From the NCBI GenBank assembly GCA_028023455.1, contig JAQFVV010012491.1, positions 975,501 to 1,039,500 on the forward strand: 64,000 nt of DNA. The letters run 5' to 3'. The stretch is from Epiperipatus broadwayi (taxonomy: Eukaryota > Onychophora > Udeonychophora > Euonychophora > Peripatidae). The stretch's first letter is position 1. Each line of letters opens with the position of its first letter. Below are positions 21,800 to 37,184 of the stretch, piece after piece. The notes below the pieces were generated by a model. The model was not told where the DNA came from. It searched no databases and saw only the letters and a list, made by a program, of their open reading frames with translations. A program made the translations under genes and the position numbers.

Positions 21800-24700
21800 C
21801 TCAGCTATAGGATTTCTTAATTATAGTTAATTAAACTAATTAATCTGAAATATAATTAATTAAATCAAATATTGTGTAACAGTAGCCAGATTTGAACCCT
21901 GTTACAAGGGAAGTTAATGGCCATGGATAGGGATGTAATTAATATAGGCGTAACTCACATAAGTAATGTCTTAATTTATTCAATTCCCATATATGAGAGA
22001 TAACATATATGTAGAGAAAGAAACTGATTTTAAAGTTTTGTTTTATTTCGTTTATTTGTTTTGTCATCATAGCGAGTGTAACTATCTGTTTTATAAAATA
22101 TCTGGAAATATGTTGGTGTGAAAGTAGGAATTGAAAGATACAGTTATATGTTAATGCATATTTTATTTTTATTTTAAATGTACATTTTTTTCAAATCATA
22201 TGTCGTTTTAATGAGGGTAATGAAATACTTTTGGTGCAGATGTCTCGAGGCAATTCTGTGTTATTTAGGGTGGCAATTGGCTTCTCAAATTCCAGGACAA
22301 TTGTAGTTAATGTAAATTTAACAAAGGAATGCAAATAAGATGGTAAAAGCATTCCTAAAATATTTAACAAAAGATAGGAATGCTGATAGAATAACTTTGG
22401 AGATCGCTAATTAATAATAATAATAAAAAAAAAGAAAAACAAAGGGAGAGGAAGACATTATTATATTGTTGGTATCTTGATGTGGATAGTTGTGCTCTCA
22501 CTATTTGAGTGTACTGTTAAAGTTAGTTGGATTAACCGAACTGCTGAGAAAATGCTTTCAATACTAAACCTATCAAAAATGTGCCAAATCTTAATTATGG
22601 GGTAAAAGTGATACATGTAGGGCCATCACTTTATGCTTCTAGTACATAGCTGTCCTGATTCTATTGCCTGCCAACCTAAACTATAGCCAATATGGATTCT
22701 ATGGATATTAAACAAAAAAATAGCATAATGGAGGAGAATGCAATGGATTTTGTGTGCTTACAAGATTTCCAATAAGCCATCCATTATTGATCACCGCCAT
22801 TAGTCTATGCTTCTGGAGTTAAATTATGAGCAAAACATGTAGCTTGGATTCAAGATGATCATGTGTATTGTTTTATCACAAATGTGGAAGAATATTTTTT
22901 TAAGACGATTAATTCTGAATAATGTAAGCTTACATGGAAGAAAATAAAATATATCAAAATCTCGGGTCGCCAAAGGTAAATATAACTTTTACAATTGAAC
23001 TTATAATTGTGAGTAATTACCCTCAAAGTATTTATTCTCTATTCAAACATTAGTTAAAAATGTATCATATAACTGTACTCTTTTTGTTTTTTACTTTAAG
23101 TTAATAGCTTTTGTTATCTTAATAATAATATTTGCATGATTGATATTTGAATTTTAATAAATCTTTAATAAAAAAAAAAAATGTAAATTTGTGTACTTAA
23201 ATTATGAACAGTAATTATTGGCCACCATATTGAAAAATAGATTTATTGTTTATCTTTTCCTGTTTTATTCCTGTCAGTATACCTTGCAAAGTTACTAAGT
23301 TACGGTCTATATAAGTGCATGCCTAAATTTAATATATTTTACCTCGAACCTTCAGTTTGGCAAATAAATGTTAGTGTATAAAAAAAGGGAAATGAGTGAA
23401 TAACAGTAAAAGTCAGGATGGTTAATTCCAATTACGAATAGTCTAGTTTAAGAGCATAGAGATTAAAAATATCATATAGGTATGCAAAAGTTTATTGTGT
23501 ACTTTCAAATACTTCTGTTCCTCCATTAGGTTTCCTCCCAGCCTTGAGATTGAGCTAGCTAGAGTCAGGCGCCTGATCAAATATAGCACGTAACCATAGT
23601 AAGATTGGTGCTTGAGGTCAGCCCTGTTTGACACTCATAACGATACTTTTATCGCAACAAAAGAAATTGCGTTATTGAAATAATGGCCAATTTAGGAAAT
23701 ATACACTCATACACTGGTATAGCATATATATGCACGATCTACAGAATTTCTTAGGAAAAAAATTCCCAAATAGAATTGATCCATACTAGAATCTACTTTG
23801 GTAGATAATAATAAAAAGTTATCTATAGGTGTTATGGTGACTAAACAGCCATAGTTATATGCCTATATCTGGGCTTGATCCACATCTACCCTATTCATAG
23901 ATTTATTTTCATCATCATACAAAGATAATTAAATGATATTAGGGGTCACCTGTTAAAATTGATATCAATAAATTTACTGTTATGGTACAGAAACTACTGG
24001 TTAATATTTAAATATATAAAGAATAGCAACAAATGGTTTAAAAAAGAGTTCATAGCACTTTTATTCCTTATATTAATTCTTTCTATAATCTTTTTTATTT
24101 CTCAGTTAGTACCTATTCATTGCCTGTTTTGATAGTCTACTGTTTCTTATACTTTGGTTACATTTTCATATCTAAGTTTATCTATCCATAAGTATTTTCA
24201 TCAGTCTCAACATAAACAGAACTTATACATCTTTCTTCCCCCTTATTTATATGGTAACGTTTTGGTCAATATTTCATTTATTTTGATGGAGAAAAAAATA
24301 TAGACATTGTTATCTAGTAGTAATTTAAATAAACTTGGGGAGACCCATGATGCTTTTAGCATCCTTTTGCAAAATTGCAAAAGATGCTTATTAATTTTAT
24401 ATTTAAAACCATTAAAATCATTACTAAAATAGTTTCAGACTTAAATTGATTACAAATCAAATTGATTTGAATTATAAACTTTATAAATTAAAATTTAATT
24501 ATTAATTTTAAAAAATGTAAAATTGGTGATCAACAGATAGAACAATATTCTCAATCAGATAAAAAAATTATGAAATTTCGATTATTTGCATTCACCATTT
24601 AGTGACTATTGGTTTGCTCAAAGCTTAAGAAGTTAATTAGAAAGTAAATACGAATTTATTAAATTCCAAATAATAATAACAATGGAAAAAGCTAGTTATA

Positions 24701-27110
24701 TAAGATTAAAATCAATACAGAAGTACTGAAATAGATGGCTGAAAAAACTGAAAAACTAAGAAAGATATAAAAAAATACACACACAAGAGGAGAAATGGAT
24801 AAATTTGATAATTATGACGCTTGTGTATATGATGATATAAAATGATAAAAATCAAAGACAATATTAGAAGAAGAAAAAGAAAAAATTACAAATCAAATAA
24901 ATGTAAATATATATAATAAAAAATACTTTTTTTGTTATATATTCCCTAATAAAATACAGTAATTAATAGAAAATATTACCATGTGTGAGTATGATGATAG
25001 AATAATAATTTGAAACTTAAATATGCCTGATTAATTCTTAACTCAATCTGCCATTTTGGTGTTGAACATAACATGACACACCAACTAACTATATGATTAT
25101 TATACAAAATAATATTTTATAGAATTTATTTTCTTAATACAAGTTAAGATCATTATAAAATTTATTGTTATATATATTTTCAATTACAAATCTGTTTCTT
25201 AATCTAATATTTTTCCTTTCCTTGGCAGTAATGATGATTGCATGAACACCACAATCCTGTAGTGACGTCATATCTTCTCCATGAAAATTATTTTTTTAAA
25301 AAAATCCTTTATCCTCAGATAAGTATAGCTACATACCCATAAATTGAGCAATACTGGATAGCCAATTAATTATATTGGCTACTGTTTGGTTATCTATAAA
25401 AAATTTCTAGTTGCAGCCATGACAAGATAGTGCACGTATCACATCAGTATTCTATTATAAAATCTCAAAAAAATTAAAATATCTCATTTATATGTATCAT
25501 AATTATAAGCATGCCAATTTATGGAATCTTTATTTTTCCAATATCAGTATTGGGATTACATGTGTGTGCATATATATAAATAAGAGCAGGAATTTTTACA
25601 TATTCTCTCAAATACTATTTTAAATTATTCTAATATTTTACACTATTTTAGACGTGTCAGTCATCACTGGTTTTAACTTTACTGGTCATTTTGTTGGCTT
25701 TAGCTTTTAATTTTCAAATTATTTTCTTTGCGGCTCGCAAATAGCATCAGAGGTCAAAAGTGTCATCTCAATATTTATACTACTCGAAACTAACTGTCAA
25801 GATAAAGCACACACAGGCTTATGCTAAAGCTTTTCTTCCGAATGGTCATTTTCACTTATCAATTAAAATTGCAAACATTGTTCGAGTATGCAGATCTACA
25901 TCAATAAATTAAGCAAAAACTGCAGATGACAGTTTCAATTATTTATAAGCACATATAGTATAAAAAAGAGAGAGAGAAATAAATCTTATTGTAAGAAACT
26001 TTCAAACTTCAGAAACACATGGCGACCATCAAAACTTTAGACATCTTCAAGCTCCAGTCACTGCAACTATCAATAAAGTAAACTGCAGTTTGCTTCTTTT
26101 TTCTTTTAATCTTTGCTCTCTAAAATTTTTATCAAAATACTTTTCAGCTCAATCAGCGGGGAACCCAGATCCAAAATGAGAAAATAATGGAGAATTTTTA
26201 TGGCATTAATCATAATTTGATCAACTATTTCAGAAGCAGATTAAAGATATCTGGTGAGAAGTCAAAAAATAAAAATAAAAAAGCCTCACCCTCATTAAAT
26301 TTAATAATCTTTCTAAATAGTCAACAGGGAGTATAATACAAGATTATTAACTTAAATTCTTTAAGAAATATTAAATTCATTCAAATGGTTAAAACTAAAT
26401 TTAAAATCAATTTGAAAAAAAAAAAAAAGAATTTAATTATCGATAAAATTCTTTTTAAAAACTCTAATTATGTGCAACCTATTTTTTTTTTTTTTTCAAA
26501 TGAAAATAGTATTTTATAATGTTTGTAAAGACAAGCTATCTTCATATATATATATATTAAGTCAAACTTTCAAGATTTTAAAACTGCTTTTGAGTTGGCA
26601 TAAATTTAAAGTAGACCTTTTTTTTTTTGTCTTTTTTATTTAATAAAATAAATTATATATAGTAGTAAAAACAATTCAATACCAGGAATAAAATCTAATA
26701 TAAATCAGGAAAATGGATATAATATAAATGAGTATACATAGAAGTATGTGAAATGAATTACCAACATTAATAAAGCATCACTATTACAACAGTCATCAAT
26801 TTGATAAAAATTATACGTTATTACCTTTTTTTAAAAAAAAACAAAAAAACAAAAAACCGGTTCTTGTGGAGAAATGTTCAATAATCAATGTAATAAAACG
26901 ATAATTTGAGAAATGCTGTATCAGATAAAAGTATCAATATTTATATGGAGTTAATTTGGTACATCAAATTAGGAGTCAGCAAAATGTGCAAGAATGCTAA
27001 ATTAAGGTTTCACACACACACACATATATATATTAAAGTAATCAAATTTTTAAATGTAAGACCCTCAAAATTGCTTGGACTAATTTCCCTTTTAGACAAT
27101 TTTTTTAATT
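21800..27110. other. Intron sequence with no recognised gene
   Basis: Mostly AT-rich. The stretches 22450-22860, 23500-23650 and 25700-26160 are less AT-rich and may be diverged mobile elements, but I recognise no protein motif or terminal repeat in them. (CA)n/(TA)n at about 27012-27034. Confidence 0.5.
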
Positions 27111-27115
27111 AATTC

Positions 27116-27218
27116 GTCAAGCGTTGGTGGCCGATTGGTCAGCACAGCTGCCTTACAAGCAGTTGTCCGGCTTCGCGGGTTCGTTTCCCGGCCGATGCTT
27201 TGACACATGAAAAAAAAA
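27116..27218 (+). mobile_element. tRNA-Val-like SINE, copy 1
   Basis: A tRNA-like sequence with box A TGGCCGATTGG (27128-27138) and box B GGTTCGTTTCC (27178-27188), 39 nt apart, as needed for RNA polymerase III. The anticodon arm GCTGC-CTTACAA-GCAGT shows anticodon TAC, as in tRNA-Val. The ends, GTCAAGC and GCTTTGAC, can pair like an acceptor stem. It finishes TGACACATG plus poly(A). The same ending occurs in the copy at 54128, so this is a repeated SINE and not a single tRNA gene. No clear target duplication here. Confidence 0.85.
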
Positions 27219-27219
27219 G

Positions 27220-30200
27220 AAGATATTTTAAATAAGAAACTTTATAAATCAAATAAAAACATTATATTTGAAAAGTTTAATTAAGATCCTACCTTATATG
27301 ACTTAATAATATTTCCGATAGTGCTAAAATCTTTCTTAGAAAAAAAAAATCAAACTTTTAATATTTATAAATAGAAAATGTGATAACTTTTCATACTATA
27401 TATATAGCTTACAATTGGAACATATCTCATATACTTATATCTTATATTTTGCATGGAAACCATTTATTATGGTTGCTCAGTATCCAATCAATCACTTGAA
27501 CTATCCACAATATAACTGTCTTAAATATTAATATGGCTAATTATAAGCAAAACAAATAAGATCACTTCATGTCAATAACATATCACAATATTCAATCAAA
27601 GATAAACTTTATTTGTTAAAAATTTATATATAAAAAATTAGAGGACAAACTATACGCAAAATACATCCAATAACTATATATTAAATTTAATTCTCACGAT
27701 AATTTAAATATTTATTTTATATAAAAAATTTATCTTTAATATTTATATATAAACATGCAATATGATACAATGATAAACATTTATAATAATAACAAAATAA
27801 AAGTTTCTTATTCACATTACAAAACACAAAATTTTCTATCACCAATTGTAGATTTCAATCATTTTAGTTTAACCTCACTTTGTAAAAAAATTATAAATAA
27901 ATATCTTTTAATATATTACATAGCATTTAACCTGGTTTTTAATAAAGTGAAGTTCTTCACTTAATTTATATTATATATTTCAAGTAGAAAGTTATTTCAC
28001 AGACATTTATAAATAAAATTTAATCCATGGTTAAATAATACCATAAAATACTTGAGGACATTTTGACTAAAACATTTATATTTAATCACCTAACCATTAC
28101 CTAATTAATTATCATAATAATGATCAGCCATTAAGCTAATGCACATGTGCTTTGTGGATTTTAATTATAAATGAATACTCTCACTTTCCAAACATAAGAT
28201 AAAGTCTTTGTGAAAAGATAGAATGAATCCATCCATCCTTTCAATCCAAACGTTTATGTATGGGCAAATCTTAAGCATTTGGAAATGAGAACATGAAGAT
28301 GTTAAATGATCACTTTAAATTACCTTTACTATGCCTAAATGAATGACACTTGCAAAATTTTCTAGAATTTATGATGCTTCATTCTTAGTTGAAATTAAAC
28401 ATATGTAAATGAGATATTTATTTTATATAGCATTATGTTGTATAAACTGTAATAGTAATGATCAGCCATTAAGTCATAATTTTAAATTTAGCTTTGTTAT
28501 TCCTTATTCAATCTTTTCTGATTATATATCATAGAACACATCTGTTAAATTCATATATTGCACATGCAACCAGAGTGCAAGAAAACTACATAGATAGAAT
28601 AGATAACAAAGAGGTTTTGAATATATATATATATTGTGAAGTCACTATATCTGCTATATAGAACACTATTTCAATTATATATTATCCACACACAAAAATG
28701 TAAATAGACAAATTTAATTAATTTTTACAATAATGCAGCAGCCATTTTTCCATCTTGGATACCATTTTAAAAAAACCTCATTAAAATTCATAAATTTAAT
28801 AAATTTTACAACATAGCAGCAATCATTTTTCAATCTTGGAATCCCCTATGTGATGTTTTTTAACACCATTTCTTCATCTTAATTTGAAAGCACATTCATT
28901 TTATTCTTCACTTTATAATTCTTTCTGAATTTGATGTATGGTATTTCACATAATAAAATGTTGTCTAAATGTAAGGCCAAATGTTTTACAAAATTTAAGA
29001 ACACTCATAAAGTCAATATCAAATTTAAAACACCAAAACAACTAGAGAAGATAGAAATAATTTGCCAGATAAATTTTTAAAAATGTTTAAAATAATATCC
29101 ATCAATTATGAATCAGATTATTTTATAAATAGCTAAACATGATTGTTTGTGGAATTAAAACTGATATTAAAAAATACTATCACACTCTGTGATATTTTCT
29201 TATTGTGAGTGTAGAAAATACTAAAGTGAGAATTAATTAAAATTAAATATTAAATAGCAATTGTTTTAAAAACCATTTAAAAAAAAAATAGATCAATTAA
29301 ATTAATTCATATATGTGTTCTTTAAATAGAATAGGAGAGGTAAATCAATAGCAACTGACAACTGAGGGTTAAATATATATGCATATTGGACTAAAATAGA
29401 CTATCATGCTCTCATGACCTGCACAGACATTTAAAATTATATATGAAATAATAAAATGCTTAGAAATGGAACTCTGACTGTATATATGCAACACTAATGA
29501 TTGATTCCATCATGATAAGGCAACAGCAAAAGCAGTAACTTAATAAATTATTTTTATTATTTAATAGGCACATCTGTATAATATAAAGACTATTATTAAT
29601 GTGTTAGTAACCATATTGAATAATAATTACTAAATCACTGTAATCAATTTATAGTCATATTTGATTAAATTATTTAATTTGTCTAAGTTGAAGGTTTGGA
29701 AATCAAGACTGTTATAATGGATCCTTCCAAATTAGAACATAATAAAAAATTTGAAAAACTAGAATATTCAACTACTTTACAACTGTGTTGATAGAATGAG
29801 CAGCCATGTTAAACTTTGTGAAAAATGTTAACAAATTATATAAGCTATGACAAACAATTGCATATATATATACTTCTATAAATTAGCACACTGCAATCTG
29901 TCTTAGAATGTGCTGCATTTATCTTAAGTCAAATCAATATATATGTCAAAACATACTATGAAAAATGTAGAAGTTTTAGCTCCATAAATTATCCCAACAA
30001 TTTTTTAATTGATTTACTAAATCATTAGTTTGTAAAATAAAACAATATTTGTTAAGAAAATTATATTTTGGAAGAATATATCTCAACATTATAACTGCAA
30101 TACTTTAAAAAAAAAAAACAAAAAAAAAACAAGATTGAGTCACTGATCAATAATCAAGATTTCCAGGCAGTAAGAACTCTTCAATAATTAGCTAATAATC

Positions 30201-33200
30201 ATATAAGAATATTACAGTGAAGTAAGATCCATTCCTCTCCCCCCTCTCAATAAAGTTATATATTTGTTTTTCATGCTGAAATTACCAATTGCTAGTCAAA
30301 CCTCTTGCTCATTTTTTTTAGATTTATTTATTCTCCATAATTTTATTCGTTTGTTTACTTCCTACTACTATTTTGTGATCATCAATTTCATTTTCAGTAA
30401 TTCTCTTTTTCCTTTTACTATGTAAATATCAGTTTGTGATACCATTTTCAATGTTTTGAGTTAAACATCCTATTCATCTCCATTTAGCTTTTATTGATAT
30501 TAATAATTTACAAGTGGAAATCAATTCTCCAGAACATAAATCATCCCAATTTTTTATGATGGTCCCATGTAAATAATAATCCTCAATACATATACACAAG
30601 CTTCAAGATGATAAAAGAAAGTTTTTATTTTAATACAAATACAAAAAGAGCAAATATGTAAGTATCAAATTTACTAAAGATGAACAACATCCAAAAACAA
30701 TTTATGGTTCAAATCATTAAACCAAAATGTACAAATTGTTAATACAAACACAGACAAGCAGCAAACTGTCTAATATATTCACAAACTATTATGCAACTAT
30801 GATTATTATTACTATTATTAATAAAGCTATAATACATCAAATGTTTAATGTACTATATTCACAAAGCTTATATAAATATACGACTGTAATATATATATAT
30901 ATATTGATACAGAAATAAGTTAGTACTTTATTAATTTGCACAAAAATGTCTTAAGCAGTACTATATTATATTATTACAATGTATTGGGATTCATGTGAAA
31001 ATTTAGCATTAAATTCATGATAGATATATTTAATCAATTAGAAAAAAAAATGAAGACAAATTGATTTTAATATCATTACTGTAGAGATAACATGATAGAA
31101 AAAAATTTTAAACAGTTTATTAAAGTTTTAATTCTTTTAAGGATTTTTCGACATGCCACATATTCATTATCCTGCAACTTTTATAGATAATAAAATTATT
31201 TTTATACAGATGATCGGATTTTTATATTAGGATAATAATGGTAAGAATCTCATTTCCATCAATTTCCTATGGAATTTAGATTTTGAGTATTTTTAAAAAC
31301 AAAATCCAACCATTTTATTTTGAGGGGGAAAACTCCAAAATAGGATTTTAGATGTACTGTATTCCTTTAGGTCAGATTTCAATCTTTTTGCTGATTTTAT
31401 ATATAGTTGAAAAAAGGGAGAAGGCCCACTAAAGAAAAGGTAACATCAATAGTAGGTACAATAAAAGCAAATCTTAATATGAAAAAAATCTGATCAAAAA
31501 GAGAATTAAAAAAAGAGAAAGATTCATATGTGGAAAAATTTTTGCAGTCTGGGAAAAATTTTTTTTATGTATAAGTACTATTATTCATAAAAATTATGAG
31601 TTACAAGCTGTGAGTTCTTAAAAATATATTTCATTAAAGAATATAGCATTGCAACAATAAAGAAGATACCAAGCAGTTTAAAATAAACATTAAATCTTAC
31701 AATAAAATTTATTACCAGAGGCCTCAATCAAACATATATTGTATATAAAAATATAATTTGTCAAAAGAAAACATTGAATTATAAAAAATGTCCATCCCAG
31801 TTTGACTTAAAATATATTAATAAATCTAAGTAATTGGAATTTAAAGTTTAATTCATGACATTTAAACAGAAATTTAAAGAAATCACAATTTATACTGACT
31901 TATGTTCTGAAATAGGCCTTACGATCTAGACTATTTTATTTTTCTTCTCAATACTTTTTTCATGATCAATATAACTTTAATATAAAATTAGTTGAACATC
32001 AGTAACATTTAGTATATCTTTTTTTGCACACACAAAAAAAAAAAACATAAAAAAATCTGGCATTCAAATTGCACATTAAAAATCAGATTTGAGTTTTCTT
32101 CTTTTGACATAAAATTCAATATAAAAAAAAAAGATCCTAATATATTTTATTACTATTATTTCTGAGATATTCTTAAACTTATTGCATGAGGTTTATTTTG
32201 AGTTTGAATTAAACTGCTTTATAAATTGGCATAACTTAGTCAATATTTTTGCAATAATATTCTATAGAATACAAAACTACAATAGAATAAGGGAGAATTT
32301 AAATGCACAATGTAAATGCCTTAATAGGCATAATTTCTTGCAAAAATAATTATTGCTGATGCAATGAAAGTTATTATTAAGATTTTGTCAGAAAATAGTT
32401 TTAATCTGAAGTTTTATATAAAGGGGGTGGGGGTGAAAAGGAGCTATCTAGTAAGCAAGTATTTTTAAAGTCAAAGGTGTCATTTATTTAATCGTTTTCT
32501 AACTCTTTATGTCAATATACAGGAGGGAAATGGCAAGGCTTTGATGGGATTCTCTAACCCCATAATGTATGAGTATGTAAATATGTAATAAAATGAGCAA
32601 CTCATTATTTAGTATTTCAGCCAAATATTGACTTTTTTCTGAAAGTAGCTTTTTCTAAATTTAACTTTCCCTTAAAATAGAAATATATCTTTCCTCTTAA
32701 ACTTTTAACATCTTAGTTACATGTTAGATTAAATGGGTTGTTCCAAAATCCTCACATTTTTCATTACACTGAATCTTTTGACTACTGCAATCATAATTGT
32801 TGAAATAAATTTTACTGACCTCTCTTTTGAGTCATATATTATTTTATAAAGATTAACTAATTATCTTAAATTCCTTTATTTCAGAGCTTTCAATAATTCA
32901 TTAATAATTCAATTATACTACTAAGAAAAAAGAGATTAGTATGAAACAACTACAAAAAATGATAAAACTTAATTTCCAATTAATGATAGAACCAAGCTTT
33001 AATATAATTTAATCTATAGTGCTTTTTTTTCACACTCTCATACAAATGGCATATATTCTTATTTTTTCAAATGCATCCATTTTTGTTATTAATAATTTCC
33101 TATTTGTAACTTCAATTACTGTTTCAATCCTGCAATTTGAGTTGTTAAATAACACCTACCTTTACCCGATTTTTCTTCTATTTTTCTATATTACCCTTCT

Positions 33201-35380
33201 AATAATTTTCTCTTTATTTTCTTTCCATAGAATAATATATTCTTTTATTTTCTATAGAAGTTCTATTATCCCATGCCTTTTTGTGTATAATTTTATTCCT
33301 TGCTAATTTAAGACTTTTTTGCTTTCTTACTTCTTTAACAAACTATAATCTTTAATGCAATATCTTTTAAATCTTTCTTTAAAAAAATTCCATTTTTTTT
33401 ATTTGAATTCACTTTATCAATAAAACTATGACTGCTTACACTTATTTTCATATAAAATATATCTAAAAATTTTTTTATCTAATGATCACTTTCAATTTAT
33501 AAATGATCAATTTCATTTATTAGGGGGTGTTTTTTTTTTTTTGCAGTCTTTTAAAGATTATTTTAATTCTACTACCAACTGAATTGTAACATAAATCCAA
33601 CATAATACCAGAATAAGTACAAACATTCTTAATACAATTTTTAAACCTGTTTAAATCACAACATAATATATCTGAAACATATTCTCATCCCCATATGTTC
33701 ATTTTTACCATTCCAATTTTTTTTAGTCCATAATCTCATAAAACATTATCATCCCTTTCTTGTTTTCCCATAACATTTCTATTCCCTCTTTCAATTTCAC
33801 AATTACTTTTGTTTTCTTTTCAATTATCTCTTTATCGTTATTTTCAATTATCAACATGTATCTCAAAAGTCTTGGGGTGCTTTTAATAGTTAACTGTCAG
33901 CAATTTTGAGTTATTTGAGTTCTACTGTTAAAACTTTATTTTGGTATTGGATATAAAAATGTCTACACAATTTGACTATTGTTATTTCCAGAACAAAATA
34001 GTTTTATTCATTCTTCATTCTTTTCTCTACAACTCATCATTCTTATTTTCCAAATTTCTCCAATATCAAGCACTTTCTTTTCATGACTGATAATAAATTT
34101 ATTATCTTCTTTGAATTGTTCATAATTATAACAGCCTATATAACTAATCTTACAATTTCAGTTTTAATGGTTTTATAAAGGTGCTGATAAATAAACCAAA
34201 TTACTTAATCATCAGCATATCTTCTGGAAGAACTGTATTTTCAAATCCACATACAATTGGCATTGCTGTTTTTTAATTCACTTTTAAATCTAATACTATG
34301 TAAAAATTTAATATGTTTTTTAATTTAAAAAATTGGTTAAAAAACAGAAATGAAAATTTCTTTTAAACTACTAGATTCAGCTGTTTATTTTTGGAAAAAA
34401 GTATTTTTTATAACTATAATTTAATTTATAAATGTGACTCCATTTAAGAACACTTATTTTGATAATGTCAGCTAAAATAAATATTAATGATTATTTAATA
34501 ATATTTTTATTAGGCTATAAGTTATTATTTAATTTTCTGTTCATATATAAACTATAAACACAGTTAAAAACTAATATAACATTTGCAAGAATACACACAC
34601 ACCACTTTTGCTTGATTTTACAATACATAATGAAATTTCCAAATTCATTAAATTCCTTAAAACATATGGATAAAAATATAATTAGTAAATAATTTGTTAT
34701 AATTTTCCTAGACAATATCATAAAGTGGAGTCACACCTGTAAATTTAATTGTAACTATTTACTAAGAATAAATATTAAACATGTTGAAAAAGACAAGTTT
34801 AGGCAAGGAACTGCAACTAATTGATTCATTTTGGGAATAGTTTACTTTCTTATATCTATTTTTATCCATATGTTTCAAGGAGTGTTTTAAATTTAGAAGA
34901 TTTAACATGTATTATTTTTTTATAATAACTTAGTTCTATTCATATTTATTGTCTCTTATAAAATTTCAAAAATTTCAAAAACAAAGGAAACAATGTTTTG
35001 ATGGATCTTTCGTTTTTTAAGATTAATCAATTCTAAGAAAGACTAAAAATTGGCCAAATTTATCTACATTTATGAGTTGTAAAGAAAAAAAAAGAATTTT
35101 TTTTTTTTTTAATTTGATAAATGAGAATTTTTTACTTATAATTCTGATTTCATATTTTTTTTTTACAAATTCTGCTTTTCCTCAGACCAGATAAATATCA
35201 AAATAGTAATCCAGTCTAATTTTTAACTTGTTATTATCAAAAGTTTTTTTTTTTCCAAAATAGAATTTTATTAATTAAATGAAAAAAGAATACATGACAA
35301 ATCGATCTTTGGACTTGAGTCTTCTGCTAATTAGATTTCTGCCAGATAGCCTGATGCCGGTAACTGAAGAACTTGAGTTG
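27220..35380. other. AT-rich intron sequence
   Basis: No gene or element recognised. Around 28717-28850 a segment with GCAGCCATTTTTCCATCTTG is duplicated about 90 bp downstream in diverged form. TA tracts and homopolymers are frequent. Confidence 0.6.
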
Positions 35381-35479
35381 CATATTATTACTAGACTAGG
35401 TCTACGCTAACCCAGGATTCAATGTGTAGCCAGTCTGGTGCAAAAAGCCGGTCTCTATCATGAGTACTTCTTAATAGTT

Positions 35480-35805
35480 TTATGAAGGTGCCGCTGATAT
35501 TGTTATTTGCCTGTCCAAAGATGTACTTGCACTTGGTGAGCGAGACTGCAAAAGTGAGAAAAATGGATGTTCTGATGGTCGAAAAATGCCCATCTTGATG
35601 GCGTTTTGAATGCAAAGTGTGTTTCTAAAGTCTATTGAAACTTTTTGGTGGGTGAAAGTTGTGAGTGGGCTAAGGAATGGGCAGTCATGTAGAAGATGGG
35701 TAATGGTTTCATCAGCTGTTGAACATAGCTGACACTGCAGGTTGAGATTGGTGAAACCTCTCCTATGGACCAGGAAGTGACTTGTGGGACATTCAAAAAG
35801 TAAGC
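35480..35805 (-). pseudogene. LINE 3' end with zinc-knuckle, fragment
   Basis: On the minus strand, a frame reads LVHRRGFTNLNLQ, then CQLCSTADETITHLLHDCP, which fits the C-terminal zinc-binding module of non-LTR retrotransposon ORF2 (C..C, about nine residues, H, four or so, C) found after the reverse transcriptase. The frame stays open for about 110 codons and stops near 35480. This part is richer in G+C than the surroundings, so it is a younger insertion than most of the intron. There is no reverse transcriptase upstream (higher coordinates), so it is a 5'-truncated copy. Confidence 0.65.
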
Positions 35806-35839
35806 TTCACTAAAAGGTATTTTAAATGACATATTCTTG

Positions 35840-36640
35840 ATTATTTATTATTGAAAACTTTGTAATAATGAAATAATGTTTATCAATTAATTACAAAATA
35901 AATTTACAAAGGCAACGTCTATTATAGTAATATAACTTCTGAGCTTTTGTCCAAACTTTGGCCCAAAAAAGATACTTATTCTTTCATTTTTCTAACTTTT
36001 TATACTGCTGTTTTTTTTACACCCACAACATGATATAGTATCAATTATTATAGATAAGATGGCAGAACTAATGAACGTGTAAATATGGCACATCATTACA
36101 CATATCAGATACTTGTAAACAGATTATTCTACATATGAGATAAATGTTAATAAGTTTTACTTTTTTAAAAATATTTTTTTAATATAGAATTTAAAATATT
36201 GTTTAAATATTTAAATCATAATTTATAATGTGATATTATTTTACTTCGACTTGCAGAATGGATCTGGCTTATCAGAAGATTTACTAATTGAAAATGGAAG
36301 AACAATATAAAAAAACTATATGAAGAGCCTATCTTTTATGATTATAAGTATTGTTAACTATACCTAATATTAGGTTGCTGATTTTTATAAGATGCCTTTA
36401 GAAATATAAAATATGAGAAGTATTTCATTTCAAGATTGGCTATACAATCTCATTTGCTCTACATATGATTATTCCTTAAAATTACTATGGCTAATTGTAA
36501 GAAGTATAGAATACTGACTAATTCTGCACACTCTGGAACTTTGATATCTCAGCTGGATAGAATTAATTCACTTTAAGAAAAAGGCTATATACTAGAAATG
36601 TCATCAAGATAATAAGAACTGGGTGTGTGAATAGATATCT
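35840..36640. other. AT-rich intron sequence
   Basis: Possibly upstream part of the LINE remnant that follows; no motif seen. Confidence 0.4.
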
Positions 36641-36649
36641 ATTTGTTTT

Positions 36650-36900
36650 ATTTATGAATTATGAAAAAGGCAATGATTTTATACCTTGACATAGAATATT
36701 TCCAAATCAAAACAAATGGATTGTCCAATATATAACAGGTGATTATTATTGATCTTTATACGAGGCAAGTGCTAGAATCATATCAAATTTATGACTTGTT
36801 TCATGTAATACATAACAAAAAAAAGGACTGAGACAGGGTTTTCCTTCTCTATTTGATATTTTTATACATTCATTGTTTCTACAGTTCATAATTTACATAT
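36650..36900 (+). pseudogene. LINE reverse transcriptase fragment, decayed
   Basis: MNYEKGNDFIP (36654-36686) matches the first catalytic block of LINE reverse transcriptases (usual form (D)(Y/F)EKAFD.(V/I)), with the Asp replaced by Asn. In another frame, GLRQGFPSLFDIFIHSL (from 36825) matches the 'G(L/V)RQG..LSP.LFN' block. The spacing between the blocks is close to that of intact enzymes. Frame changes and stops lie between, and the YADD block was not found. Distinct in position and orientation from the fragment at 35480-35805; whether both come from one family is unclear. Confidence 0.65.
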
Positions 36901-37184
36901 GACCTCACCTATATACATCAAAGTCAATTAAAAGGCTTATACGAAACAAATGAGTTTAAATATTATAGTTAACCATGAATTTGTTGCTAAGACTTCAGTT
37001 AATATTTAGGAAGATCAAATCCAGCTGACTTTACTGAATTTGGAAAAATGAATTTGTTTGGAGTGTCATAAGGAGTCCATTTTTATTGTCTTAGTTGTTT
37101 AAAAAGATTATCAATTAAATATTCATAGACATATCTTAATTTGAGATGGGTCTTAAGTGGTAAAATTCTATTTTAATTTAGGGA

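Noticed and set aside
23443-23634. 63-codon minus-strand frame in a less AT-rich patch
   Set aside because: No family resemblance, no splice sites; may be part of an unknown repeat but unsupported.
27116-27218. Functional tRNA-Val gene
   Set aside because: The same sequence with its TGACACATG poly(A) tail occurs again at 54128, and the cloverleaf is irregular; a SINE fits better.
33019-33306. 95-codon plus-strand open frame, apparently hydrophobic
   Set aside because: T-rich intron DNA translates as Phe/Leu/Ile; no conserved motif, so the membrane-like character is a composition effect.
35391-35832. Two minus-strand open frames starting MHSKRHQ and MSFKIPF
   Set aside because: They are alternative frames across the LINE 3' fragment; the zinc-knuckle lies in another frame.
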